Source of the DNA: DAISJD01 sp036821645
GTDB lineage: Bacteria; Pseudomonadota; Alphaproteobacteria; ATCC43930; CGMCC-115725
NCBI GenBank assembly: GCA_036821645.1
Contig: DAISJD010000004.1
Coordinates: forward strand, 1-64,000
Direction of reading: 5' to 3'
Length of the DNA stretch: 64,000 nt
Below the pieces are notes generated by a model that searched no databases, had not been told where the DNA came from, and saw only the letters and a program-made list of their open reading frames with translations. This document shows, in pieces, positions 34,980 through 44,318 of the stretch. Made by a program: the position numbers and the translations under genes. Every line of letters begins with the position of its first letter. Position 1 is the stretch's first letter.

Positions 34980-36326
34980 ATGGCGTCAGCCGCCGAACAA
35001 CTTGCCGCTAATGTGAATTGGTCTTCATTCAGCAAAGCTACTGAATTGAAGAAACGCCTGATGTTTACCTTGATCGCATTGATCGTGGTTCGCTTGGGCA
35101 CTTACATTCCAATTCCCGGTATCGATCCTGGTGCGCTCGAAATTTTGTATAAGCAAAATTCTGGCGGATTGCTGGGTATGTTCGATATGTTGTCTGGCGG
35201 CGCGCTCGGCCGTATGACCATTTTCGCTTTGAACATAACGCCGTATATTTCGGCATCCATTATGGTCCAATTATTGACCGCCGTTGTTCCTTCTTTAGAA
35301 GCCATGAAAAAAGAAGGTGAAACCGGTCGTAAAAAAATTAATCAGTATACCCGTTTTGCAACGGTGATCTTAGCCATTCTTCAGGGTAGCGGCATTTCAT
35401 TGGCGCTTGAAAATATGACCGTTCCGGGTGGCGTGTCTGCTGTGATTGACCCTGGTTTGTTTTTTCGTTTGGTCACTATCCTAACACTTCTGGGCGGTAC
35501 GATGACCTTAATGTGGATCGGTGAACAGATTACCGCCCGTGGTGTTGGAAATGGAACATCCTTAATTATTTTTTCCGGCATTGTTGCAAATCTTCCCTCC
35601 GGCCTGCGGTCCCTATTTGAATTGGGTCGTACTGGGGCCATTTCTACACCTTTCTTGTTATTTTTTCTTGTGATTGCCGTTGGTGTCGTGACTTTCATCG
35701 TGTTTATGGAGCGCGCTCAACGACGTCTTCTTGTTCAATATCCAAAGCGTCAGATGGGAAATAAAGTTTATGGCGGTGAGTCTTCCCATCTTCCGTTGAA
35801 GCTGAATACTGCCGGCGTAATACCCCCTATTTTTGCCTCGTCGCTTTTGCTCTTGCCGGCAACTGTTGGCGGTTTTTTTACAAGTTTCGGTGCGACAAAT
35901 GTCATGTCTGTCGTTACGACATATCTTTCACATGGAACAAAGCTTTATATGCTTCTCTATGTGTTGATGATCGTTGGGTTTTCTTTCTTTTATACGGCAA
36001 TTATTTTTAATCCGACGGAAACTGCCGACAATCTTAAGAAATATGGCGGGTTTATTCCTGGGCATAGACCCGGAAAAAGTACGGCCGATTATCTCGATTA
36101 TGTTTTAACGCGCCTCACGGTCTTAGGATCTGCTTATATGGCTCTTGTGTGCGTGTTGCCTGAGATACTTGTCTCTCAATATGCCTTACCATTTGCCTTT
36201 GGTGGTACAAGCCTATTGATCGTTGTTAGTGTTACAATGGACACGGTCGCTCAGATTCAGTCTCATCTTGTGGCGCACCAATATGAGGGGCTGATCAAGA
36301 AGTCAAAGCTCCGTGGGAGGCGTTAA
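34980..36326 (+). CDS. secY: Preprotein translocase subunit SecY
   Basis: A 448-residue channel protein with ten predicted membrane helices. RLGTYIPIPGIDP at the first helix, GGALGRMTIFALNITPYISASI at the plug/second helix, and the cytosolic loop YPKRQMGNKVYGG are conserved. It works with SecE at 9420. The stop overlaps the adk start. Confidence 0.97.
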   Translation: MASAAEQLAANVNWSSFSKATELKKRLMFTLIALIVVRLGTYIPIPGIDPGALEILYKQNSGGLLGMFDMLSGGALGRMTIFALNITPYISASIMVQLLTAVVPSLEAMKKEGETGRKKINQYTRFATVILAILQGSGISLALENMTVPGGVSAVIDPGLFFRLVTILTLLGGTMTLMWIGEQITARGVGNGTSLIIFSGIVANLPSGLRSLFELGRTGAISTPFLLFFLVIAVGVVTFIVFMERAQRRLLVQYPKRQMGNKVYGGESSHLPLKLNTAGVIPPIFASSLLLLPATVGGFFTSFGATNVMSVVTTYLSHGTKLYMLLYVLMIVGFSFFYTAIIFNPTETADNLKKYGGFIPGHRPGKSTADYLDYVLTRLTVLGSAYMALVCVLPEILVSQYALPFAFGGTSLLIVVSVTMDTVAQIQSHLVAHQYEGLIKKSKLRGRR

Positions 36327-36976
36327 TGAAAATAATTCTCCTGGGTCCACCAGGTGCCGGAAAAGGTACGCAGGCCAAGCATTTAGAGCAATCTAAGTCG
36401 ATTGTTCAGCTATCAACAGGCGATATGTTGCGTACCCATATTAAATCAGGGACTGAATTAGGCCTGCGTGCAAAGGCCATTGTTGATCGGGGACTGCTGG
36501 TTTCTGACGATGTGATGATCGACATGATCAGAGATCGTATCCAGCAAGCAGATTGTCAGAATGGCTTCATTTTGGATGGGTTTCCAAGAACGGTTGCCCA
36601 AGCCGAGGCTCTCGATTCGATGCTCGAGTCACTTGGCTGGAAACTTGATGCTGTTGTCGAGATGGTCGTTGATGAAGCGATTTTGACGGAACGTATCATC
36701 GGAAGGTTTAGCTGTGCCGCATGCGGTGCAGGTTATCATGATAAATTTAAGCCGACTCGGGAGAATGGCGTCTGCGATTCTTGTGGTGGCCGCGATTTTA
36801 TCCGCAGAGATGACGATAAAGCCGAAACCGTTGGTAAAAGACTTGACGCCTACCGTGCGCAAACAGTGCCAATTTTGCCCTATTATCAAAAAAAGGGCGT
36901 ATTGCACCAAGTGGATGGCATGGCTGATATGGATAAGGTTGCAGAGTCCATCGATAGGGTGCTACAGGGGTACTAA
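36326..36976 (+). CDS. adk: Adenylate kinase, zinc-LID long form
   Basis: A 216-residue ATP:AMP phosphotransferase. The P-loop is GPPGAGKGTQ; STGDMLR and GFPRTVAQAEAL contact AMP. The LID carries CAAC and CDSC pairs, a structural zinc site as in Gram-positive enzymes. Located between secY and rpsM, as in other alphaproteobacteria, where rpmJ is absent. Confidence 0.97.
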   Translation: MKIILLGPPGAGKGTQAKHLEQSKSIVQLSTGDMLRTHIKSGTELGLRAKAIVDRGLLVSDDVMIDMIRDRIQQADCQNGFILDGFPRTVAQAEALDSMLESLGWKLDAVVEMVVDEAILTERIIGRFSCAACGAGYHDKFKPTRENGVCDSCGGRDFIRRDDDKAETVGKRLDAYRAQTVPILPYYQKKGVLHQVDGMADMDKVAESIDRVLQGY

Positions 36977-37088
36977 CTTCAGTCTGTTCGCAGATTGACG
37001 GCATCTTTCCGTTTCATATACTGCGTGCTCTCTCTGTCACCACCCCGGTGAATTGAGTGCCCAGTGATCACCTTGAGGAGTCGACGAC

Positions 37089-37457
37089 GTGGCGCGTATT
37101 GCTGGCGTCAATATTCCCAATCAAAAACGCGTAGTCATTGGCCTTACCTATATTCATGGGATCGGGCCTACCACTGCCGTTAAAATCTGCGGAGAGATCG
37201 GCATCCCGGCGGAGCGCCGCGTGCACGAACTCACCGACGATGAGATCTTGAAGATCCGTGAAGAGATTGATCGTACATACACGGTGGAGGGTGACCTTCG
37301 CCGCCAAGTGGCGATGAATATCAAGCGTTTGATGGATCTGGTTTGCTATCGCGGCCTGCGTCACCGTAAGGGATTGCCGGTTCGGGGTCAGCGCACCCAC
37401 ACCAACGCCCGTACCCGCAAGGGCCCCGCCCGGCCTATCGCCGGTAAGAAGAAGTAA
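37089..37457 (+). CDS. rpsM: 30S ribosomal protein S13
   Basis: A 122-residue head protein: [25 protein letters not shown], then [25 protein letters not shown] start with GAGG upstream. First gene of the alpha segment. Confidence 0.97.
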   Translation: MARIAGVNIPNQKRVVIGLTYIHGIGPTTAVKICGEIGIPAERRVHELTDDEILKIREEIDRTYTVEGDLRRQVAMNIKRLMDLVCYRGLRHRKGLPVRGQRTHTNARTRKGPARPIAGKKK

Positions 37458-37492
37458 CCGGCTTTAAGCTGTAGCAAGGTCAAGGACTGGTC

Positions 37493-37891
37493 ATGGCAAA
37501 AGCGGCCGCACCCGCACCGCGTCTTCGTCGTCGCGAGCGCAAAAATATCACATCAGGCGTCGCACATGTGAACGCCTCGTTTAATAACACTGTCGTCACC
37601 ATAACGGATGCACAGGGCAATACCATTGCTTGGTCTTCGGCCGGGACTCAGGGCTTTAAGGGGTCGCGTAAATCGACGCCTTATGCGGCTCAGATGGCGG
37701 CCGAGGATGCTGGCCGTAAGGCCATGGAACATGGCATGCGTACCTTGGAAATCGAGGTGAAGGGGCCTGGGTCAGGTCGCGAATCTGCCCTGCGTGCTCT
37801 TCAGGCCGTCGGTTTCTCCGTTACGTCGATTCGCGATGTTACCGCGATTCCGCATAATGGTTGCCGTCCGCCAAAACGGCGGCGCGTCTAA
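37493..37891 (+). CDS. rpsK: 30S ribosomal protein S11
   Basis: A 132-residue platform protein: [36 protein letters not shown] and the C-terminal [18 protein letters not shown]. The 189-base gap to rpoA has a T6 run near 37985 and no gene. Confidence 0.97.
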   Translation: MAKAAAPAPRLRRRERKNITSGVAHVNASFNNTVVTITDAQGNTIAWSSAGTQGFKGSRKSTPYAAQMAAEDAGRKAMEHGMRTLEIEVKGPGSGRESALRALQAVGFSVTSIRDVTAIPHNGCRPPKRRRV

Positions 37892-38080
37892 CCTTGCTGC
37901 CGGGCCGTCGGTGCGTTGTTACGCATCGACGCGCTTTAGCAGGTTCGTCATCGGGGATCGGCACGTATGGGATCGCCGGTGCTTTTTTGCGCCGCGCGGT
38001 CTTAGCGTTTTAACAGTCCGCACCCCTGTATCGTTCAGCGATCTTGGGTGCTGCGGCACCGTTGGGCATGGGGTTCACTC

Positions 38081-39097
38081 GTGATTCAAAAAAATTGGCA
38101 GGCCTTGATTAAGCCAAAGCAGCTCCAGGTCGAACTTGGCGATGAGCCAGCTCGTTTGGCTACGGTGGTTGCAGAACCGCTTGAACGTGGTTTTGGTATT
38201 ACCTTGGGCAATGCCCTGCGTCGCGTCTTACTTTCTTCGCTGCAAGGGGCGGCGGTTACGGCGGTGCAGATCGAGGGTGTGCTGCACGAATTCTCATCGG
38301 TGCCGGGTGTGCGCGAAGATGTGACGGATATGATCCTGAACATCAAGGGGCTTGCCTTGCGCATGGGGGGCGATGGTCCAAAGCGCATGCGTTTGAAGGC
38401 GACGGGACCTGGAGAAGTGCGCGCCGGTCAGATCGAAACGGGTCATGATATCGAAATCATGAATCCAGATTTGGTGCTGTGCACGCTGGACCAAGGGGCG
38501 AAACTGGCAATCGAGTTTACCGTCGAAAGCGGTAAGGGTTACGTCGCTGCAACGCAGAACCGCCCCGAGGATGCCCCGATCGGGTTGATTCCGGTCGACG
38601 CCTTGTTCAGCCCAGTTCGCAAAGTTTCTTACAAGGTTGAGCCGACGCGCGTTGGGCAAGTAACCGATTACGACAAGCTTGTTTTGTTGATCGAAACGAA
38701 TGGCGCTGTTTCACCGGAAGATGCTGTGGCCTTGGCTGCCCGTATTCTGCAAGATCAGCTCCAACTTTTCATTAATTTCGATGAACCGCGTCTCGCTGCC
38801 GAAGAGTCCCGTCCGGCTGAATTGCCGTTCAACAAGAATCTTCTGCGCAAAGTGGATGAATTGGAATTGTCGGTTCGGTCAGCGAATTGCCTCAAGAACG
38901 ATAATATCGTTTATATCGGCGATCTCGTCCAGAAAACCGAGGCGGAGATGTTGCGGACCCCGAATTTTGGGCGTAAGTCTCTCAATGAAATCAAAGAAGT
39001 ATTGGCTCATATGGGGCTTCATCTTGGGATGGAGATTCCGAATTGGCCGCCGGAAAATATTGAAGAACTGGCAAAACGGCTGGAAGAACCCTATTAA
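38081..39097 (+). CDS. rpoA: DNA-directed RNA polymerase subunit alpha
   Basis: A 338-residue subunit. The N-terminal domain ([25 protein letters not shown]) dimerises and assembles beta and beta'. The C-terminal domain ([46 protein letters not shown]) binds UP elements and activators. A GTG start at 38081 ([11 protein letters not shown]) matches alphaproteobacterial homologues; the in-frame ATG at 38048 would add 11 unrelated residues. Confidence 0.96.
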   Translation: MIQKNWQALIKPKQLQVELGDEPARLATVVAEPLERGFGITLGNALRRVLLSSLQGAAVTAVQIEGVLHEFSSVPGVREDVTDMILNIKGLALRMGGDGPKRMRLKATGPGEVRAGQIETGHDIEIMNPDLVLCTLDQGAKLAIEFTVESGKGYVAATQNRPEDAPIGLIPVDALFSPVRKVSYKVEPTRVGQVTDYDKLVLLIETNGAVSPEDAVALAARILQDQLQLFINFDEPRLAAEESRPAELPFNKNLLRKVDELELSVRSANCLKNDNIVYIGDLVQKTEAEMLRTPNFGRKSLNEIKEVLAHMGLHLGMEIPNWPPENIEELAKRLEEPY

Positions 39098-39187
39098 TCC
39101 TGTCGTTGCGTGTGACTGAAATGGCCGTCGCCTGAGCGACGTACCGTATGATCCTTGGTATGATCTGCGGGTAAGAGGGAGTTAAAA

Positions 39188-39607
39188 ATGCGTCACGGTA
39201 TGAGCGGTCGTAAATTCAGCCGCACTTCGTCCCACCGGAAAGCCATGTTCGACAACATGGCGGTGGCCCTGTTAAAGCACGAGCAAATCACGACGACTTT
39301 GCCCAAGGCAAAGGACCTGCGTCCGGTCGTTGAAAAGCTGATTACGCTCGGCAAGCGCGGCGGTTTGCACTGCCGTCGTCAGGCGCTTGCTTCGTTGCAG
39401 GATACCGGGATAACGGAAAAGCTGTTTACGACCCTGGCGGAACGCTATGCGGGGCGTGCCGGCGGTTATATCCGTATCCTGAAGGCCGGGTTTCGCTATG
39501 GCGACAATGCGCCGCTCGCCGTCATTGAATTGGTTGACCGCGATCCAGAAGCCAAAGGCCAAGATAGCGGCCCGGTGATTGAACAAGACGAGCAACAGGC
39601 TGCTTAA
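39188..39607 (+). CDS. rplQ: 50S ribosomal protein L17
   Basis: A 139-residue tunnel-exit protein: [21 protein letters not shown] and [27 protein letters not shown]. Last gene of the ribosomal block, followed by a strong terminator. Confidence 0.97.
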   Translation: MRHGMSGRKFSRTSSHRKAMFDNMAVALLKHEQITTTLPKAKDLRPVVEKLITLGKRGGLHCRRQALASLQDTGITEKLFTTLAERYAGRAGGYIRILKAGFRYGDNAPLAVIELVDRDPEAKGQDSGPVIEQDEQQAA

Positions 39608-39655
39608 GGCATTTCGTCCGTCTTTTTTGAGCAGATGGATAGATGATTATGGTGG

Positions 39656-39695
39656 ACTAAGCCCGAATGCGGTGTGCGTTCGGGCTTAGTTTTTT
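39656..39695 (+). terminator. Strong rho-independent terminator after rplQ
   Basis: ACTAAGCCCGAATGC (39656-39670) pairs with GCGTTCGGGCTTAGT (39676-39690) with a GGTGT loop, and is followed by a T-tract. It ends the 30-kb ribosomal block. Confidence 0.9.
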
Positions 39696-39884
39696 CCACA
39701 TGTATGCACGTTTTTCCCTGTACCATTATCGACTTATCCTGGTGGACTTGGCTGGCCTAGTCGCCTCGAAAAAAATGTGAAGTGTTTCGCTTTGACGCGT
39801 TGTTTTGCGCGTCCTGTAGGCCTTTGAACAGTGTGTCGTCTTAGGCGGTTGCACGCTGTTTCTGATCCGATGGATTTGGCTGTC

Positions 39885-41237
39885 ATGGGTTCCAGTGATC
39901 TTTTTGGCGATGAGGAGCCGGCCTCGGCGGGTGTGACCAATGGGTTTCGTCCGCTTGCTGAACGGTTACGCCCGGCAAGCCTGGGTGACGTGATCGGTCA
40001 GGACCATCTGTTGGCCGCTGAAGCGCCGCTTGGGCGCATGTTTCGCTGCGGCAAACTGGCCTCACTCATCTTATGGGGGCCACCTGGATGCGGTAAAACC
40101 ACCATCGCCCGATTGCTTGCTGAGTCGACCGACTATGCGTTCGATCAGATTTCTGCGGTTTTCTCTGGTGTTGCCGACTTGCGTCGGATTTTTGAAGCGG
40201 CGCAGAAACGGCGACATCAGGGAAAAAATACCATTTTATTCGTTGATGAGATCCATCGTTTCAATCGCGCGCAACAGGATGGTTTTTTACCCTATGTCGA
40301 AGAGGGGGTTGTGACGCTGATAGGGGCGACTACCGAGAATCCCAGTTTCGAACTGAATGGCGCCCTGTTGTCGCGCTGTACCGTGTTCATCCTGAACCGT
40401 TTGGATCAGGCAAGTCTCAGCCTGTTAATCGCGCGGGCGGAACGGGTGCTCGGACGGCCTTTGCCTCTCACCGACGAGGGGCGGGTTGCCTTAACTGCGA
40501 TGGCTGATGGCGATGGACGGTATTTAATTAATATGCTCGAAGCCTTGAGCCTTTTGCCGATGGATCAGCCGCCCCTGGATGGATCGGCCCTGCCGCGCTA
40601 TGTTCAACGACGAGCGGCCCTCTATGACAAGGGACAGGAAGCACATTATAATCTGATTTCAGCACTTCATAAGTCCATGCGGGCGTCCGATGTTGATGGG
40701 GCACTCTATTGGTTGGCGCGAATGATGTGCGGGGGCGAAGATCCTCTCTATATCGTTCGTCGATTGGTACGCTTTGCAAGTGAAGATGTCGGTATGGCGG
40801 ATCCACAGGCCCTGGTTCAGGCCTTGGCGGCATGGTCGGCGTTTGAACGATTGGGTTCACCCGAAGGTGAATTGGCGATTGCCCAGGCCGTCGTCTATCT
40901 GGCGACGGCACCGAAATCGGTCGGACTCTATCGCGGCTTGACAATGGCGATGACTGCGGCACGGCAAAGCGGATCGCTCATGCCGCCGATGCATGCGGTG
41001 AATGCACCGACCCAGTTGATGAAACAGCAAGGCTATAGCGACGGTTATCGGTATGATCCTGACGAACCTGATGGCTTTTCCGGGCAAAATTTTTTTCCGG
41101 ATGCCTTGCCCCGCCGACGATTTTACGAGCCCGTTGAACGTGGCTTCGAGCGAGAGATCCGTAAACGGTTGGATTATTGGGAAAAGTTGCGGCGGTTGAG
41201 AAATGCCGAGCCGACGCGTGAGGGAGATATTGAATGA
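39885..41237 (+). CDS. rarA: Replication-associated recombination protein A (MgsA/RarA AAA+ ATPase)
   Basis: A 450-residue AAA+ clamp-loader-like ATPase that acts at stalled forks. Near the N-terminus SDLFGDE resembles the SSB/clamp-contact start of the family. Walker A is GPPGCGKTT, Walker B ILFVDEIHRF, sensor 1 GATTENPSFE, and SRC supplies the arginine finger. The tetramerisation domain ends in NFFPDALPRRRFYEPVERG. The start is uncertain (39870 or 39885). It overlaps the next gene by four bases. Confidence 0.92.
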   Translation: MGSSDLFGDEEPASAGVTNGFRPLAERLRPASLGDVIGQDHLLAAEAPLGRMFRCGKLASLILWGPPGCGKTTIARLLAESTDYAFDQISAVFSGVADLRRIFEAAQKRRHQGKNTILFVDEIHRFNRAQQDGFLPYVEEGVVTLIGATTENPSFELNGALLSRCTVFILNRLDQASLSLLIARAERVLGRPLPLTDEGRVALTAMADGDGRYLINMLEALSLLPMDQPPLDGSALPRYVQRRAALYDKGQEAHYNLISALHKSMRASDVDGALYWLARMMCGGEDPLYIVRRLVRFASEDVGMADPQALVQALAAWSAFERLGSPEGELAIAQAVVYLATAPKSVGLYRGLTMAMTAARQSGSLMPPMHAVNAPTQLMKQQGYSDGYRYDPDEPDGFSGQNFFPDALPRRRFYEPVERGFEREIRKRLDYWEKLRRLRNAEPTREGDIE

Positions 41238-42235
41238 CAACCGTACGCTTGATCGAAGTGGCGCGGCGCGAGGCGGATTTACGTTTGGATCGGTGGTTCA
41301 AGCAACATTTTCCCGGCCTTTCCCATATTCGCCTCGAAAAATTGCTGCGCACGGGCCAGATCCGCGTTGATGGCGGTCGGGTTAAGGCGGCGCATCGTCT
41401 CGCACCTGGGATGATTGTGCGCGTGCCACCATTGGATGAGCAATCGTTAAAAGGCGATGCGCCACCCCGGCCGACGGGGCCACGGATCGTGAAGCCGGCC
41501 GATGCGGAAAAATTGCTGGCCTCGGTTCTCTATCGCGATGACGCGGTGATCGCTATCAATAAACCCCATGGGCTTGCGGTCCAGGGCGGCACCAACATGA
41601 CAAAACATCTCGACGGGATGTTGGATGTCCTGCGGTTTGACAGTGATGAACGCCCGCGTTTGGTCCATCGTTTGGACAAGGATACGTCTGGTGTCCTGCT
41701 CTTGGCGCGGACCGCCCAATCGGCGGCTTGGTTGGCGGAGGCGTTTCGCGAAAAAACCGCCCGCAAGATCTATTGGGCGGTCGTGGCGGGTGTTCCGCGC
41801 CCATGGCAGGGGCGGATCGATCTTGCCTTGGCGAAGTCATTAGTCGGCAAGGGCGAGAAAATGGTCGCCAATGAAGAAGACGGGCGCGATGCCGTCACCT
41901 ACTATACGGTGATCGAGAATGCTGCGCAAAAGGCGGCGTGGCTTGCCCTGCTGCCGGTTACGGGGCGGACCCATCAATTGCGCGTCCATTGTGCCACGAT
42001 CGGAACCCCGATCGTCGGGGACGGGAAATATGGTGGGGATCATGCGGATCTTTCGGGCTTGCCCCAGGGGCGCAAGTTGCATTTACATGCCCGCAGTCTC
42101 ACCATCAAGCAACCGAATGGAAAGCTGCTGACCGTGACGGCCCCCTTGCCGCCGCATATGCAGGATACGTGGGGGTTTTTCGGGTTTGCGCCGGAACCGG
42201 AAGGCGACCCGTTTGCGGCCTTGGAGTTGGATTAG
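41234..42235 (+). CDS. rluC: RluA-family 23S rRNA pseudouridine synthase (RluC-type)
   Basis: A 333-residue enzyme. The N-terminal S4 RNA-binding domain (LRLDRWFKQHFPGLSHIRLEKLLRTGQIRV) precedes the catalytic domain, whose HRLDKDTSG carries the active-site aspartate. GRTHQLRVH is the third family motif. The RluC assignment (23S U955, U2504, U2580) rests on architecture and genomic context; RluD is an alternative. Confidence 0.85.
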   Translation: MTTVRLIEVARREADLRLDRWFKQHFPGLSHIRLEKLLRTGQIRVDGGRVKAAHRLAPGMIVRVPPLDEQSLKGDAPPRPTGPRIVKPADAEKLLASVLYRDDAVIAINKPHGLAVQGGTNMTKHLDGMLDVLRFDSDERPRLVHRLDKDTSGVLLLARTAQSAAWLAEAFREKTARKIYWAVVAGVPRPWQGRIDLALAKSLVGKGEKMVANEEDGRDAVTYYTVIENAAQKAAWLALLPVTGRTHQLRVHCATIGTPIVGDGKYGGDHADLSGLPQGRKLHLHARSLTIKQPNGKLLTVTAPLPPHMQDTWGFFGFAPEPEGDPFAALELD

Positions 42236-42236
42236 A

Positions 42237-42914
42237 ATGGGCGTCGATCATTTCTTGGTCGTTTTCGACTGCGATGGGACGTTGGTTGATTCTGCCGCCG
42301 GGATCGTTTCCTGTATGCAGGGCGCGTTCCAGCGTAACGGGCGCACGGGTCCTGCGGCCGAGGCAATCCGTCAAACGGTCGGTCTACCCCCTTTGGCGGC
42401 GGTGGCTTCCCTCTGTCCCGATGCAGGCCGGGGTGAGCAAGAGTCGATCGTTACCGCCTATAAAGAACTCTATGTCGCCTTACGCGAATCGGATGCTCAT
42501 GAAGAACCGCTTTATCCCGGCACCGTGACGGCCCTCGATCGTCTGATTGCCGCCGGGGCCGTATTGGGGGTTGCAACCGGCAAGGGACGGCGCGGACTTG
42601 CCAGCACCTTGGCACGCCATGGAATTACCGATCGGTTTGTGACATTGAAGACGGCCGATGATGCGCCGGGCAAGCCCAATCCCGATATGTTGCTGCATTG
42701 CTTGGCTGAAGCCGGGGTTGCGCGCACGCGTGCCGTTATGGTTGGGGATACCAGCTTCGACATGGCGATGGCCAAGGCGGCCTGCGTATCGGCCATCGGC
42801 GTCACTTGGGGTTATCATTCTGCCGAGATGTTATGCGAGGCGGGGGCGGCTGCCATTGCGCGCGATTATGCGGCTGTGCCGGGGTTGGTTTTGGATCTTC
42901 TGAAACGGGGTTAA
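42237..42914 (+). CDS. HAD-superfamily hydrolase (phosphoglycolate phosphatase-like)
   Basis: A 225-residue subclass I HAD phosphatase. DCDGTLVDS gives the nucleophile and acid aspartates, GVATGKGRRGL the second motif, and KPNPDMLLH with VGDTSFDMAMAKAA the third and fourth. The helical cap lies between motifs I and II. The start at 42237 follows the rluC stop by two bases. Substrate not determinable. Confidence 0.88.
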   Translation: MGVDHFLVVFDCDGTLVDSAAGIVSCMQGAFQRNGRTGPAAEAIRQTVGLPPLAAVASLCPDAGRGEQESIVTAYKELYVALRESDAHEEPLYPGTVTALDRLIAAGAVLGVATGKGRRGLASTLARHGITDRFVTLKTADDAPGKPNPDMLLHCLAEAGVARTRAVMVGDTSFDMAMAKAACVSAIGVTWGYHSAEMLCEAGAAAIARDYAAVPGLVLDLLKRG

Positions 42915-42917
42915 GGG

Positions 42918-43613
42918 ATGAAACGGTTTTATCAGACGGTCGATGTGGCCAGTGTCGAGGGCGGATTTGGCGTTTTGCTCAATGACAAGCGTCTGAAGAC
43001 CCCTGGGAAACGCTCCTTTATCCTGCCAAACTTGGCTCTTGCGGCGGCGATTGCCCAAGAATGGGCGGCACAAGGGGCCGAGATCCGGCCAGATACGATG
43101 CCGTTAATGAAATTGGCGAGTACGGCACTCGATCGGGTGATCGACCATCGCGATAGCGTCGTTGCTGAGACTGCCAACTATGGGGCGAGCGACCTTCTTT
43201 GCTATCGCGCATCGCATCCCGACGATCTCGTCGCGGCAGAGCAGGCGGCGTGGCAGCCATGGCTTGATTGGGCGAGCCTGCGCTTCGATGCCCCACTGTT
43301 GGTGGGTCGCGGATTGACCCCTATCGTGCAACCCCTATCCAGCCGAAATGCGCTGAGAGCGGTCGTGGACGGCCTTGATCCCTTATCGTTGACGGCTGTG
43401 GCCGATCTGACGGCGGCGACCGGTTCGCTTATTCTGGCATTGGCAGTTTGGGATGGAAAGATCGATGGGGCAGAGGCGCACCGTCTTTCCGTGTTGGATG
43501 AATTATATCAAGTCGGTCGATGGGGCGAGGATGATTTAGCCACGGAGAGACGGTCTGGGGTTGCGCGCGATATTGATGCTGCCGTGCAGTTTCTTGTTTT
43601 ATTAAAGAAATAA
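42918..43613 (+). CDS. ATP12-family F1-ATPase assembly chaperone
   Basis: A 231-residue member of the ATP12 family, found in mitochondria and alphaproteobacteria, which guards the F1 alpha subunit during assembly. KRFYQTVDV..GGFGVLLNDKRLKTPGK is the family signature, with PLMKLASTALDRV and the AEQAAWQPWLDW helix. Ends the rarA-rluC-HAD run. The next 480 bases are AT-rich. Confidence 0.88.
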   Translation: MKRFYQTVDVASVEGGFGVLLNDKRLKTPGKRSFILPNLALAAAIAQEWAAQGAEIRPDTMPLMKLASTALDRVIDHRDSVVAETANYGASDLLCYRASHPDDLVAAEQAAWQPWLDWASLRFDAPLLVGRGLTPIVQPLSSRNALRAVVDGLDPLSLTAVADLTAATGSLILALAVWDGKIDGAEAHRLSVLDELYQVGRWGEDDLATERRSGVARDIDAAVQFLVLLKK

Positions 43614-44096
43614 AGTAAATCTTATTTGAAAAAGTCAGAAAAATTAGACTTATTTGGTAGTAATTTTTTTGTAAAAACTGAAAAATGCTTATAATATTGC
43701 AGTTATTGATATTTTGTAATATTTTATAAATAATAATGAAACAAATTTTTCACAAAAATCGATCTTGCCAGAAATCGGGAAAGGCGCTAATAACTATGCA
43801 TGCAGACTACTTTTGATATTGATTTTTTTTAATGATTTGACGCTAAGTCATTGTGATAAAACGATGTGGATTTTTTAATTTAAATCACGCAGTTGAAAAA
43901 TAAATAAAATATACTTCTTTGAATTTTAAAATCTATATTTTTTACGTACTTACATGGTTGGCTGGAGAGTTGATTCTTAAGTTTAATATTTGAAAATATT
44001 AAATGAAAACTCTGATTGTCATATAAAATTATTTGTTAGCGGATATACATCCTGTTGTCCGCAGGCATTTCGCCAATAACTAAAAAAGAGAAAAAA
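43614..44096 (+). promoter_or_regulatory. AT-rich control region ahead of the RiPP cluster
   Basis: 483 bases of markedly AT-rich DNA between two GC-rich genes. No convincing gene: a 26-codon ORF at 43736 lacks a ribosome site. Notable elements are a perfect AT dyad (43982-44003), TATAAA at 44022-44027 as a possible -10, and a GCGGA/TCCGC pairing (44039-44062) in the likely 5' UTR. The precursor start is preceded by AAAGAG. No textbook -35/-10 pair is seen. Confidence 0.5.
43982..44003 (+). repeat. 22-bp AT palindrome upstream of the precursor
   Basis: TTTAATATTT followed by GA and AAATATTAAA: 10-base arms about 93 bases before the precursor ATG. It could be an operator for a dimeric regulator or a weak hairpin; AT richness makes chance symmetry more likely than usual. 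Confidence 0.35.
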
Positions 44097-44234
44097 ATGG
44101 AACAATCTGTTTTTTCCGTTGTTGACACAACAGAAGTTGAAGAATTCGGTGCATTGGAGCTGTCGGTTGATGGTTCTCTCGCATCGATCTCTATTTCTTC
44201 TTGCTGCTGCTGCTGCTGCTCAAACGCCAATTAA
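44097..44234 (+). CDS. Poly-cysteine TOMM/thiazolyl RiPP precursor peptide
   Basis: A 45-residue peptide. The leader, residues 1 to about 29, is acidic and Val/Glu-rich (SVVDTTEVEEFGALELSVD), as expected for recognition by the RRE of the next gene. The probable core is SISISSCCCCCCSNAN, with six consecutive cysteines at 36-41 flanked by serines, all potential substrates for azoline/azole formation. The following genes encode exactly the cyclodehydratase and dehydrogenase needed. A weak AAAGAG ribosome site precedes the ATG, and a perfect hairpin follows the stop. The leader/core boundary and the number of rings are unknown. It resembles thiazolylpeptide-type precursors in layout but I recognise no specific product. 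Confidence 0.88.
   Translation: MEQSVFSVVDTTEVEEFGALELSVDGSLASISISSCCCCCCSNAN
44202..44219 (+). repeat. (TGC)6 trinucleotide repeat encoding the Cys6 core
   Basis: Six tandem TGC codons. Slippage by whole units would change the number of cysteines without breaking the frame. Confidence 0.9.
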
Positions 44235-44254
44235 CTAGCGTTTAGTATCGGATG

Positions 44255-44283
44255 GGACGGCCATATCGACGATATGGCCGTCC
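44255..44283 (+). terminator. Perfect 13-bp hairpin between precursor and modification genes
   Basis: GGACGGCCATATC (44255-44267), loop GAC, GATATGGCCGTCC (44271-44283). No U-tract follows. This position is typical of partial terminators or RNA-stabilising hairpins that let the precursor be made in excess over its enzymes. It overlaps an ATG at 44274, which argues for the later start of the next gene. Confidence 0.75.
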
Positions 44284-44318
44284 TATGGCCCACTCGGTAT
44301 TTGGCGACGGAGCTGTCG

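Noticed and set aside
43736..43816. 26-codon plus-strand ORF (MKQIFHKNRSCQ...) as a second precursor
   Set aside because: No ribosome site, no leader-like or core-like pattern, in AT-rich DNA where short frames arise by chance.
43837..43862. TTGACG near 43837 as the RiPP promoter -35
   Set aside because: No acceptable -10 at 16-18 bases; the nearest TAAAAC is only 14 bases away.
44036..44230. 64-codon minus-strand frame with a poly-Gln run opposite the precursor
   Set aside because: The Gln run is the complement of the TGC repeat; the plus-strand precursor fits the cluster far better.
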